From the NCBI GenBank assembly GCA_023418475.1, contig JAEZZO010000017.1, positions 1 to 13,045 on the forward strand: a stretch of 13,045 bases of DNA. The letters are read 5' to 3'. How positions within the stretch are numbered: the first letter of the stretch is position 1; each line of letters starts with the position of its first letter. The position numbers and the translations under genes are program-made. The notes below the pieces were generated by a model, which worked only from the letters and a program-made list of their open reading frames with translations, was not told where the DNA came from and did not search any database. Below, piece by piece: positions 1 through 7,819 of this stretch. The DNA is from Bacillota bacterium. Its GTDB lineage: Bacteria > Bacillota > Clostridia > Lachnospirales > Lachnospiraceae.

Positions 1-2335
1 TTGTCTTCCAAGTGTTACTTGGGGCAGTTGTAGCCCAATTCGCCACATTGCTTGTATCATTCAACCTGATATCTTCGGTTAATTTGTAAGCTGCACTCTG
101 CAGATAGGAATAGGTCTGCGCTCCCTGGTCAGCAACCACCTTCCTAGTGCCTGAACCGTAAACAGTGGCTTTATTATTTTCACCATAGATTCTCTGGTTG
201 ACTACAGCCGCTAACAACGCAAGCTGCTCGGCGGTTCTTATTTGGTAAGGATCGCTCGCCGTTCCCGTACCACCGTCAAAGTATTGTGCACTGGTGCCGT
301 CCCAGACGGTCACAGCTGCCTTGTTTATTGTAATACTTAACTCCTTTGTTGCTACAGGAGTAATACTATTCGCAGCTTGAACCGTGAAGGTGCAGGTTAC
401 AGCTGCAGTTGGTGTACCGGAGATTGTACCGGTTACAGAATCAAGCGATAGGCCGCTGGGCAGGCTGCCCCCGGTCACACTCCAGGTAATGGGAGATGTA
501 CCGGTTGCCGCAAGTGTCTGGCTGTAGGTTGTGCCTAAAATGCCCTCTGACAGGGTGACTGTGGTAATGACAGGCGCACTGCTGCCTTCCACTGCCACAA
601 GCGCTTCAAGCTCTGGAGCATATTTTATGGTACTTGTTGCTCTGTTACTGAAGAAATATGCTGCATCCGCTTCTGTTACAGCATTGATACCGTCCGAAAC
701 TAGAATGGCAGTGTTATTCGTTTTCATAAGAAAGACACCGATCGAAGCGCCCGACGTAAGCTGCCCGCTTTTTCTCAAAATGCCTGGCTTCGTGGAAGCG
801 CCCGGGATAATTCCTTGTATGTACAGGTCACTTTCACGAATTTTACTTTCGTCTAGTACACCCTTGTTACCAGAAATTACCGGATTTCCCAGGATGTTCA
901 TAAGTGCACCGTTTAGCTCCGTTTCCCCCCTAAAGCTGGCACTGCTTAAATAAACGCCTCCGCCCATGTAGCCAGTCGCAGTGTTACTGGTTATTTCACC
1001 ACCGGCTAGATTAAACACCGAGCTATCACCGCCGCTTATAAAAACACCGCCACCCGTATATGCAGTATTATCGGCAATGCTTCCGCCGTTCATATTAAAA
1101 ACGCTGTTCCCACCATTGTTAAGCATGATCACACCGCCGCCATTTTGGCCGCCACTTCCTGTCACCGTGTTATTCTTTATACTGCCCCCGTTCATGTTCA
1201 AGGTAGAATTCAGCATACAGATTCCGCCGCCACTCCTGTCTGAAGAGTTGTCTTGAATCAGACTACCACTGTTTATCGTGATATTTCCGGATTCGAACTT
1301 TATGGCACCGCCACTTTCACCCTGTGTGTGGTTATTTTGCAGAACTGCTCCTTCCTCCAGAATTAAGTTCTGAGTGGTATCTGAAATATTGCCGGCGCTA
1401 ATCAACGGTGAAAATGGAGCCTTCGAAAGGTTCTCTCCACCACCGTCCAGCGTTATATTTTTCAATGTAAGGGAGCCGTTCTCATTAATAGAAAGGAACG
1501 GTCCTTGATTGCCATCGGCACGTGTGATGGTAAAGCTGGCGCCTTCTGCGCTTTGTAAGATTATATGCTTGTCTTTACCTATATGGATCGGATCCCACGC
1601 TTCATCGCTTGATGTATAGAAATCTGCACCAATCGTTATGAGCGTATCTCCCAAGGTATTTGATTCACCGGAGTTTGCATCACTAATTGCTTTCTTCAAA
1701 TCACTCCAGCTTGTGATACCTTCTTCACCGGCTTCTCCTGACAAAGCTGCCTTCATGGTGAACTCTCTTGTTGCAACCGAATTCGAACCGTCGGAAGCTT
1801 TGATTGTAAATGTAGTGCTTCCTTCGGTGGTTGGCGTACCATTGATCTCACCTGATGATGTGTCCAGGTTAAGTCCTGCAGGCAGACGGCCCCCACTTAC
1901 ACTCCAGTCGATCGCTCTTAGGTTGATTGCACTACCGCTTACTGACAGCATCTGGTGATAAGCCGTACCCACAGTAGCATCCGGTAAGGCTGTTGTTGTA
2001 ATGGAGAAGGTATCCTTCCACACCGCATACACGGTGGTGTCACCCGTAAAGACATAGCTTCCCCCTTTCTCCAATTGTGTCCCCTCCGTACTGCCAATTG
2101 CCCAACACTGAAACTGCTTCCCTTCTGGTGAGACAAAGGTACAGTCAGGCAATGTAAATAACATATTCTCAGTAGCGGTACCCTCCTCCATGGAACCACT
2201 TCCACCATTTGCGTCATAAGTGATTCTGCAGGCTGCTTCGGCAAATGCCAGGTTCGGCAGCATATTTGTTACCAAGCATATTACAAGCAGTATACAAAAG
2301 AATTGCTTTTTCATTTGCTTTTTATTCATTTGCAT
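1..2335 (-). CDS. Large secreted surface protein, C-terminus cut off by the window edge
   Basis: The frame is open from the ATG at 2335 to the left edge, about 778 residues with no stop. I chose this ATG because AAAGGAG lies 5 bases upstream; a second in-frame ATG two codons on is spaced less well. Residues 1-32 form a signal peptide (basic start, hydrophobic ILLVICLVTNML, then LAFA before the likely cut). Next come an InlB-type (Listeria-Bacteroides) repeat at about 37-108 (YDANGG), a putative Ig (He_PIG) domain at about 115-200 (LPAGLNLD, GTPT), and a right-handed beta-helix at about 225-500. The helix has repeated GGGV and MNGGSI-x-NNT rungs. A second He_PIG domain lies at about 585-672, then a GLUG-like start (GGTGTASDPYQI, AEQLALLAAVVN, YKLTEDI) to the edge. 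Such proteins are exported and often wall-attached; an anchor would lie outside the window. Adhesion or glycan binding is inference. It starts 19 bases after the Cys-rich gene and is probably cotranscribed with it. Confidence 0.88.
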   Translation of the reverse strand, partial: MQMNKKQMKKQFFCILLVICLVTNMLPNLAFAEAACRITYDANGGSGSMEEGTATENMLFTLPDCTFVSPEGKQFQCWAIGSTEGTQLEKGGSYVFTGDTTVYAVWKDTFSITTTALPDATVGTAYHQMLSVSGSAINLRAIDWSVSGGRLPAGLNLDTSSGEINGTPTTEGSTTFTIKASDGSNSVATREFTMKAALSGEAGEEGITSWSDLKKAISDANSGESNTLGDTLITIGADFYTSSDEAWDPIHIGKDKHIILQSAEGASFTITRADGNQGPFLSINENGSLTLKNITLDGGGENLSKAPFSPLISAGNISDTTQNLILEEGAVLQNNHTQGESGGAIKFESGNITINSGSLIQDNSSDRSGGGICMLNSTLNMNGGSIKNNTVTGSGGQNGGGVIMLNNGGNSVFNMNGGSIADNTAYTGGGVFISGGDSSVFNLAGGEITSNTATGYMGGGVYLSSASFRGETELNGALMNILGNPVISGNKGVLDESKIRESDLYIQGIIPGASTKPGILRKSGQLTSGASIGVFLMKTNNTAILVSDGINAVTEADAAYFFSNRATSTIKYAPELEALVAVEGSSAPVITTVTLSEGILGTTYSQTLAATGTSPITWSVTGGSLPSGLSLDSVTGTISGTPTAAVTCTFTVQAANSITPVATKELSITINKAAVTVWDGTSAQYFDGGTGTASDPYQIRTAEQLALLAAVVNQRIYGENNKATVYGSGTRKVVADQGAQTYSYLQSAAYKLTEDIRLNDTSNVANWATTAPSNTWKT

Positions 2336-2354
2336 TTTTACTCCTTTGTCTTTT

Positions 2355-2585
2355 TTACTCTTTTGTCTTTTCCTCTACTTTTTTTGGATAATAGCATATT
2401 CCCACGTCTAGAGCCCGTGGTCTGTCCAAATGGAAATCAGCATAAATGCAATACCAACATTCCTTTGCTGTTGTACCTCCTCTTGGGGTGAATGCCGGAC
2501 AGCATTGCTTCGGCCAGACATTGCCGTCACAGTTTGGCGCTGATAAGGGGTTATCCTCCTTACGCCGGAAGCTATTTTCATTCAT
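2355..2585 (-). CDS. Small six-cysteine protein (76 aa), unknown function
   Basis: The start at 2585 (MNENSFRRKED) is preferred because AGAAAGGAG sits 7 bases upstream. The in-frame ATG at 2630 has no ribosome binding site and lies almost against the terminator hairpin. The protein has no signal peptide or membrane segment, so it is probably cytoplasmic. Cysteines are at 19, 28, 29, 43, 46 and 64, in the contexts WPKQCCPAF, ECWYCIYADFHL and LDVGIC. The CWYC (CxxC) with a nearby His and further Cys suggests a metal- or Fe-S-binding fold, which is inference. The tail is Lys/Glu rich. The gene lies between the histidine kinase terminator and the surface protein, 19 bases ahead of the latter. It could be a regulator, an export accessory or a redox/metal protein for that operon. 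I do not recognise a named family with certainty. Confidence 0.75.
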   Translation of the reverse strand: MNENSFRRKEDNPLSAPNCDGNVWPKQCCPAFTPRGGTTAKECWYCIYADFHLDRPRALDVGICYYPKKVEEKTKE

Positions 2586-2640
2586 CACAAAACTCCTTTC
2601 TTCAAGTTTTATCTGCTGACAGTATGACATTAAAAAAAAT

Positions 2641-2673
2641 AAAACGAGTCTTTTTACTTAAAAGACTCGTTTT
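2641..2673 (-). terminator. Terminator of the two-component operon
   Basis: A perfect 14-bp inverted repeat (AAAACGAGTCTTTT and its complement, 2641-2654 and 2660-2673) encloses a 5-base loop. Read on the minus strand it lies 60 bases after the kinase stop and is followed by a run of eight T (2640 downward). The A/T-rich arms would also allow weak function in the other direction. It separates the kinase transcript from the Cys-rich gene, whose promoter would have to lie in or beside it. Confidence 0.85.
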
Positions 2674-2732
2674 TATGCTTAAAGCTTATATTCCCCTCAT
2701 CAGCTACTTCTTTACAGGTGTTATTCCCGTTC

Positions 2733-4019
2733 TCAAATCATTAAACGTACCTTGAACACTCCATCCATTATATGGTATACCAACTCACCACCACTGCTAT
2801 CCGTAAAGGAGCGAATACTTTGTGTACCCCTGCCGTGTCCTTCTTCTTTCGATACAGGATATCCGTCTTCATCCACAATAATTTCTCCTTCATAAGGGTT
2901 TTCCATTTCCATAATCAGCTGCCCCGTATAAAGAGCAGTAAAACGGATATAGTGTTTCTTCCCGGGAGACAACTTTTTACAGGCATGTATGGCATTTTCC
3001 ATCAGATTTGACACCACCATTGCAAGTGAAAGATCCGGTATTGGCAGTGTACTCGGAATATCAAGACGAATTTCCCGGGAGATGCCCTGCTGTGCGGCAA
3101 GGGAATCATAATAACTGACAGCTGCATTGACGGCAACGTTCTCACAGTAGTTTACAGACTTCTCTGGCATAGCTTTCGTCTGCTGCTCTATGAGCATTAT
3201 GGCACTATTTAAATCTTTTTGGTGCAACAGCTCAAGCAGCGCTGCATTTATGTGTCTCTGGTCATGCCGGATTATCCTCATCTGTCCCACAGCCTCGTCC
3301 ATCTGTTTAATCCTATGCTCCATAGCTTCCGTGGAAATCTGCAATAGATCCTTATCTTTCTGCATCCTGAAATTTTGTTCTTTAAGATTATATTCCTCTG
3401 CAAGTATTTTGAGGCATTGGAATACCGAAGCATACGCAGCGAAAGCAATGAGAATAATCAGGAGCAAAGGCCCTCTCTGCTTCGTAAGAGTACCTACTAT
3501 ATCATCACTTCCCAGTATAAAATAAGCAAATGCAATAAAAATACTGATGGCTACATAAAAAAACACCGTCCAGTGTTCAACCATCTGCCGGTAAAGAGAT
3601 TTCAATCCCCTGCGAAGCAAAAGAATAAAAATTCCGAACAAAATGATCCGAAGAATCGTATGAGCATATAGAGGATATGGTAAATACCTGGAGCCAATAA
3701 AACTTAAGACTAACACAATAGCATTAATATTTAGTATGGTTAAAAAAGAAAAGATCCATTGCATAATAGTATCTAGAAAGATTGGTCGAATAATCAGGCA
3801 AATAATCGGAAAAACAATAAAATTTAGCTTTGCCAACAGTGTCAGATCACCTATAAGATAGCAGATTGTCGTCCCCATCAGATCCAATGTAAAAACAGCC
3901 ACCATCATAAGATTCGTAAATCTTTGACTGTATTTGGGCTGCAACAAGGAAAAGACCAATATGATATTCATAATAATGGATACAACACCACGCAGGAAAT
4001 CAGGGATCAATTGTTCCAT
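2733..4019 (-). CDS. AgrC-like GHKL sensor histidine kinase
   Basis: This is a membrane sensor kinase of the two-component pair with the LytTR regulator just upstream. Counting from GTG at 4022, six or so hydrophobic segments fill residues 10-205, and a coiled linker follows at 208-245. The dimerisation/phosphoacceptor motif is RHDQRH (His253). The GHKL ATPase domain (about 295-429) has the N box NLMENA (Asn343) and the G box GHGRGTQSI (395-403). The stretch RHDxRH without a classic H-box is typical of the AgrC/HATPase_c_5 group. The reading frame could begin at GTG 4022 or ATG 4019. GAGG lies 4 bases from the GTG and 7 from the ATG, and the ATG overlaps the regulator stop as TGATG, so I take 4019 (428 aa). 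The ligand is unknown: no agrB/agrD-like genes are in the window. The nearest candidate target is the Cys-rich/surface protein unit downstream. Confidence 0.92.
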   Translation of the reverse strand: MEQLIPDFLRGVVSIIMNIILVFSLLQPKYSQRFTNLMMVAVFTLDLMGTTICYLIGDLTLLAKLNFIVFPIICLIIRPIFLDTIMQWIFSFLTILNINAIVLVLSFIGSRYLPYPLYAHTILRIILFGIFILLLRRGLKSLYRQMVEHWTVFFYVAISIFIAFAYFILGSDDIVGTLTKQRGPLLLIILIAFAAYASVFQCLKILAEEYNLKEQNFRMQKDKDLLQISTEAMEHRIKQMDEAVGQMRIIRHDQRHINAALLELLHQKDLNSAIMLIEQQTKAMPEKSVNYCENVAVNAAVSYYDSLAAQQGISREIRLDIPSTLPIPDLSLAMVVSNLMENAIHACKKLSPGKKHYIRFTALYTGQLIMEMENPYEGEIIVDEDGYPVSKEEGHGRGTQSIRSFTDSSGGELVYHIMDGVFKVRLMI

Positions 4020-4753
4020 CACTTAACCTCCGTACCAAGTCGAAAATCAAGGTAGGTATTTCGAACTGATGTAAACTGCCTGTAAGGTACAGGGACAAAG
4101 ACATCGTTTCGCAGAAAAAATCCTTCTCTTGTAAGTTTTTCAACCCAGTTCATATTAATTACATAAGATACATGAGGCTGCAGAAAACGTTTATCCTTTA
4201 AGACAGGAGCGAGATGTTCTGAAAAGCTGCAGGCTATGGTAGTCGTCTCCACCTGCTCACCGCTAAAAAGCTTATAGATCACTGTATGCCTGCTATATTC
4301 ACAGCATACGATGCTGCCAACAGATAATGTACGAAGTCCCACCTTCGTCTTTATGGTGATCGTAGCTTCTTCATCATGATGAGCCTTAGAAACAGCGAGT
4401 TCCAACGCATGAAACAGCTCCTGCTTATTGATTGGCTTGATGAGATAATGCAACGGATTGACAGCATAGGCATCCAATGCAAAACCGGGTTCGGTAGTCG
4501 TATATATAATTTGAGACTCCTGGTTCATACGGCGAATATTGCGTCCCAGTTCTAATCCGCTGACCATGGGCATTACGATGTCCAAAAGAAATATATGAAA
4601 GTTCTCCGTTTCACAAGCAGTGAGCAGTGCATCCGGATGTAAAAAACGCTGTATATCAGCATCCGTACTATACGTGTTTATGTATTCCCGTGTTAAATCC
4701 GAAAGCAATGCAAGCTGATCGGGCATATCATCACAAATTGCAATGCGCAGCAT
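4019..4753 (-). CDS. LytTR-family response regulator
   Basis: The 244-residue protein has two domains. The receiver (1-122) carries the acidic pair CDD (8-9), the phosphoacceptor Asp58 in LLDIVMP, a Thr in YTTTEP (84-89) and Lys106 in LIKPI. The LytTR DNA-binding domain (about 130-240) has typical strands such as FLQPHVSYVINMNWVEKL and a late FVPVPYRQF. It should activate or repress transcription by binding paired short repeats, as AgrA, VirR and ComE do. The start at 4753 is supported by AAGGAG 9 bases upstream. The gene is translationally coupled to the kinase. A TTGATA-17-TATCAA promoter candidate lies just upstream, in the region shared with the divergent cyclic di-GMP gene. Confidence 0.93.
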   Translation of the reverse strand: MLRIAICDDMPDQLALLSDLTREYINTYSTDADIQRFLHPDALLTACETENFHIFLLDIVMPMVSGLELGRNIRRMNQESQIIYTTTEPGFALDAYAVNPLHYLIKPINKQELFHALELAVSKAHHDEEATITIKTKVGLRTLSVGSIVCCEYSRHTVIYKLFSGEQVETTTIACSFSEHLAPVLKDKRFLQPHVSYVINMNWVEKLTREGFFLRNDVFVPVPYRQFTSVRNTYLDFRLGTEVK

Positions 4754-4785
4754 GAATATCGTCTCCTTCTATAGATAATTGTATT

Positions 4786-4814
4786 TTGATAATAACGTAA
4801 CTCATTTATATCAA
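4786..4814 (-). promoter_or_regulatory. Candidate promoter of the response regulator/kinase operon
   Basis: TTGATA (4809-4814, five of six matches) and TATCAA (4786-4791, four of six) are separated by 17 bases on the minus strand, about 33 bases before the start codon of the regulator. The spacing is ideal but the -10 is weak, and such matches are common in AT-rich DNA. Confidence 0.35.
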
Positions 4815-5009
4815 TTGTACACAGAAAGAATATGTTCCGAAGTGAAAATAAATCGAAAAGATATCTTATTTCATATGACTACTGTATTATACGAAATTAT
4901 GCTGCCGATTTCAATTGATAATTGCAGAATTCTGTCATAAATGGAACCTTTCGGTTACTGTTAACAGGCAAGTCAAACCTCATAAGCATAAGTTACTATT
5001 ATAAATAAT

Positions 5010-5038
5010 TTGCATTATTTTGAAATTATTGGTAAAAT
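5010..5038 (+). promoter_or_regulatory. Candidate promoter of the GGDEF-EAL gene
   Basis: TTGCAT (5010-5015) and TAAAAT (5033-5038) are spaced by 17 bases, and TGG directly before the -10 gives an extended -10. The predicted leader is about 95 nt. No cyclic di-GMP (GEMM) riboswitch core is recognisable in it. Confidence 0.45.
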
Positions 5039-5139
5039 GTATTTTATTACATAGGTAATCTGTACAAGCATTGAGATAGAAAGAGAAATCACTTTCATTA
5101 GATCTATTGCCGCTGCAGGCGACAGAATGAGAGGTATAT

Positions 5140-7620
5140 ATGTCAATAAAAAAATCCTTACGAATTCTTTTAATCATGTCCTCCATGATACCATTAATTT
5201 TGCTGACCGGAGTAGCCCATGGCCTGCTTACGAATAAATTAATTGAAGAAAACAAACAGAAATTACAGGGCATCGCAGAATCAAATATTAATGGCCTGAT
5301 GGCAATGGTTGATACACAGAAAACAGAGGTATCTCTGCTGGCCTTACAGGATGAGCTAGTAGATGCGGCTCTTTTGAATAATAAGAGTGAGATCCCTGCT
5401 CCCATTGCAATAAATGCGCTACTGGCAAAAAGATGCCGCATTTACGAGGAATGCGAACGCATTTCCCTGTATAATGCGGATCATGAGGTGATTGCCAGTT
5501 CAAATACGCAGATGATTGGTTCAAAAACGGAAGAAGATCAAACGTTAAACCGTATTATAGAAACTGGCTCCACAATTGTGGGTGGATTACATCCTTTCCT
5601 GTACGATGGAAAAACAATTTATACAATAGAAATCGGTTCACCTATTCTAAAACCATCTACAAATAAAATTATTGGCTATGTCATCAGTACGATAAGAACA
5701 TCCTATTTCAAAAATTTTATGAATGCAATTAAGGTAGGAAGCTCCGGATATGGTATTCTTTTGGACGATAGAGGGAACATAATATATCATCCTGATGAAC
5801 GACTGATCGGAGAGAAAATTAAATCTGATAAGCTCACCCGAATTATAAGCAGTAAACAAAATGGTCTAAAGAAATTAAGCGGAGAATTTGAATATCATTC
5901 CAAAAGCACAAATCAGATCTGTGGTTATTCGCTTCTTCCGAATTTAAACTGGATTCTAGTAATAAACCAGGATATTTCCGAAATCAGCTCGGTCACCACT
6001 ATTATGCTTCAGCTCTTATCAGGCACCTGCTTAATAATTCTTATAACTGTAATTTTTACGGCTAACCTTCTAGCCAAAAAATATACAACGCCAATCATTA
6101 CATTAAGAGATGCTATGCGGACCGCATCAGAGGGTAACTTAACCGCACAATCTTATATCAAGAACAAAAACGAGTTGGGCGAACTATCCAAAAGCTTTAA
6201 TAAAATGCTGCATATCATCCGGACTAATTATAAGGATCTGGAAACAATGCATGAGGAAGTTCAAGCGAAAGAGGATCAGCTAAGATCCAACTATGAACAC
6301 ATCGAATTTCTGGCCTATCATGATACTCTCACTAATCTGCCGAATAAACTTGCCTTTTTAAATCACATCAATACTCTGCTTCTGTCATCCATACCCGAGA
6401 AAAACTTACATGCCGTTTACTTTGTCGATCTTGATAATTTTAAAATAGTCAATGATACTCTTGGTCATGAATATGGTGATATTCTGCTGTCGAAAACAGC
6501 TCAGCTTCTTACTGTTCTTTTATCCTCCAGGGGGATCGTAGCAAGAGCAGGAGGTGACGAGTTTTTACTATTTTATGAAAATATCCCATCGAAAAAAGCA
6601 GCTGTAAATTTTGCTTCGCAAATCCTTGATTGTTTTCGATATCCCCTCCGTCTGGATGGCGAAGTTGTATATGTATCTATGAGTATCGGCATTTCTGTTT
6701 ATCCAGAAAATGGTCTTACTTCTAATGTTTTGATAAAAAATTCAGATATCGCCATGTACAAATCCAAGGACACCGGGAAAAACACCTTTACCTTATTTGA
6801 TTCGAGAATGGAGGATGAACTTAACAGAAATACCGTCATTATTGAGGTGTTACATAATGCTTTGGAAAATAAGGAAGTCCATATCCAGTATCAACCGCAG
6901 TTTGATTTGAAAACTAACACTATTATCGGATATGAAGCTTTAATGAGAATTAAAAGTGAACGGCTTGGTAATCTGTCTCCGAAGGAATTCATACCAATTG
7001 CCGAAGAGAGTGGTCTGATTATTGAGCTAAGCGCCTGGTTGATCCGGGAAGCCTGCCTCTTTAATAAAAACTTGATTGATCAGGGTGGAGTAACGTGTCA
7101 TGTCTCTGTAAATGTATCCTCTGTTCAGATTAACCGACCCGGTTTTGCTACCATGCTCTCAGATATACTTATGGAAACCGGGCTTCCTCCGCAATACCTC
7201 GAACTTGAGATTACAGAAAGCACTCTGTTTTCCTCCATAATGGATGCTGCAATGCTGCTTTGTAATCTTCAGAATCTGGGAGTCAGAATATCACTGGATG
7301 ATTTCGGAACCGGTTATTCTTCCTTAAATTATCTGACCAAGATGCCGATCAATACTTTAAAAATAGATAAATCCTTTATCGATAATATTTGCAACAGTAC
7401 GAAGGATGCTTTTATGGCAAAATCCATTATACAGCTTGCACACAGTTTGGACATCAAAGTAATTGCCGAAGGTGTTGAACAGAAGGAACAGCTGACATTA
7501 TTAAAGGCACAAAAATGTGATATTGTTCAAGGCTATATTTTCAGCACACCGCTCAATCCTGATGCACTAGTAACTTTAATCCAGGAGAAGGATATGATCG
7601 GTCAATGCCCCTTGCTTTAA
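5140..7620 (+). CDS. Cache-HAMP-GGDEF-EAL cyclic di-GMP turnover protein
   Basis: This is an 826-residue inner-membrane signalling protein. It has a transmembrane helix (about 8-30), an extracellular dCache-type sensor (about 32-275), a second helix (about 283-310), HAMP (about 310-365), a coiled linker, GGDEF (about 385-555) and EAL (about 570-820). The cyclase signature is AGGDEF at 470-475, so it may make cyclic di-GMP. The usual RxxD inhibitory site upstream is replaced by SSRG. The EAL side keeps EALMR (Glu599), NVS, EITES, DDFGTGYSS (Asp720-721), LKIDKSF, AEGVE and QGY. Every usual phosphodiesterase residue is therefore present and hydrolysis looks likely. GAGAGG lies just upstream of the ATG. 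Because both motifs are intact, the net direction of activity cannot be told from sequence. The Cache domain suggests a small extracellular ligand. The gene is transcribed alone, divergent from the two-component operon. Confidence 0.95.
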   Translation: MSIKKSLRILLIMSSMIPLILLTGVAHGLLTNKLIEENKQKLQGIAESNINGLMAMVDTQKTEVSLLALQDELVDAALLNNKSEIPAPIAINALLAKRCRIYEECERISLYNADHEVIASSNTQMIGSKTEEDQTLNRIIETGSTIVGGLHPFLYDGKTIYTIEIGSPILKPSTNKIIGYVISTIRTSYFKNFMNAIKVGSSGYGILLDDRGNIIYHPDERLIGEKIKSDKLTRIISSKQNGLKKLSGEFEYHSKSTNQICGYSLLPNLNWILVINQDISEISSVTTIMLQLLSGTCLIILITVIFTANLLAKKYTTPIITLRDAMRTASEGNLTAQSYIKNKNELGELSKSFNKMLHIIRTNYKDLETMHEEVQAKEDQLRSNYEHIEFLAYHDTLTNLPNKLAFLNHINTLLLSSIPEKNLHAVYFVDLDNFKIVNDTLGHEYGDILLSKTAQLLTVLLSSRGIVARAGGDEFLLFYENIPSKKAAVNFASQILDCFRYPLRLDGEVVYVSMSIGISVYPENGLTSNVLIKNSDIAMYKSKDTGKNTFTLFDSRMEDELNRNTVIIEVLHNALENKEVHIQYQPQFDLKTNTIIGYEALMRIKSERLGNLSPKEFIPIAEESGLIIELSAWLIREACLFNKNLIDQGGVTCHVSVNVSSVQINRPGFATMLSDILMETGLPPQYLELEITESTLFSSIMDAAMLLCNLQNLGVRISLDDFGTGYSSLNYLTKMPINTLKIDKSFIDNICNSTKDAFMAKSIIQLAHSLDIKVIAEGVEQKEQLTLLKAQKCDIVQGYIFSTPLNPDALVTLIQEKDMIGQCPLL

Positions 7621-7772
7621 ATATCAGATTATAGAGGACAGGTATTTGCTACATCATTTTCAAATCAACCAGACTGAGTACCTATTAATTTCCAATTAGA
7701 AAGGCATCTCTATGTAATCCTTCCTTTAAAAGCGTATTTGGCTGACTCAGCCTGATTATTTGAAAAGGGTGC

Positions 7773-7797
7773 ACCGGTTATGCAATGCATTATCGGT
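7773..7797 (-). terminator. Weak hairpin after the 316-aa aldolase gene
   Basis: ACCG...CGGT and ATGCA...TGCAT arms form a stem with a 3-base internal loop, 22 bases past the aldolase stop on the minus strand. The T-run beyond it is short (CCTTTTC). It lies in the 199-base gap between convergent genes, where no better terminator is visible. Confidence 0.3.
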
Positions 7798-7819
7798 TAC
7801 TGCCAATCCTTGTAATTTA

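Larger units (their letters stand above)
4754..5139. other. Divergent intergenic region between the two-component and GGDEF-EAL genes
   Basis: This AT-rich 386-base stretch has no supported ORF. It holds outward promoter candidates for both flanking genes (given separately). It also has a perfect 10-bp palindrome CTGTTAACAG at 4958-4967 and several TCAATTG/TTATC repeats near 4770-4816 and 4911-4921. I could not fit a convincing LytTR direct-repeat pair or a known riboswitch here. Confidence 0.6.

Noticed and set aside
531..1958. Plus-strand proline- and serine-rich frames across the surface protein gene
   Set aside because: They are shadows of the continuous minus-strand reading frame with its signal peptide and recognisable domains.
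4958..4967. CTGTTAACAG palindrome as a LytTR binding site
   Set aside because: LytTR regulators bind direct repeats with a spacing of about 12-13 bases, and no second copy at that distance was found.
5039..5139. Cyclic di-GMP riboswitch in the leader of the GGDEF-EAL gene
   Set aside because: The leader lacks the conserved GEMM core and tetraloop receptor; only short chance hairpins are present.
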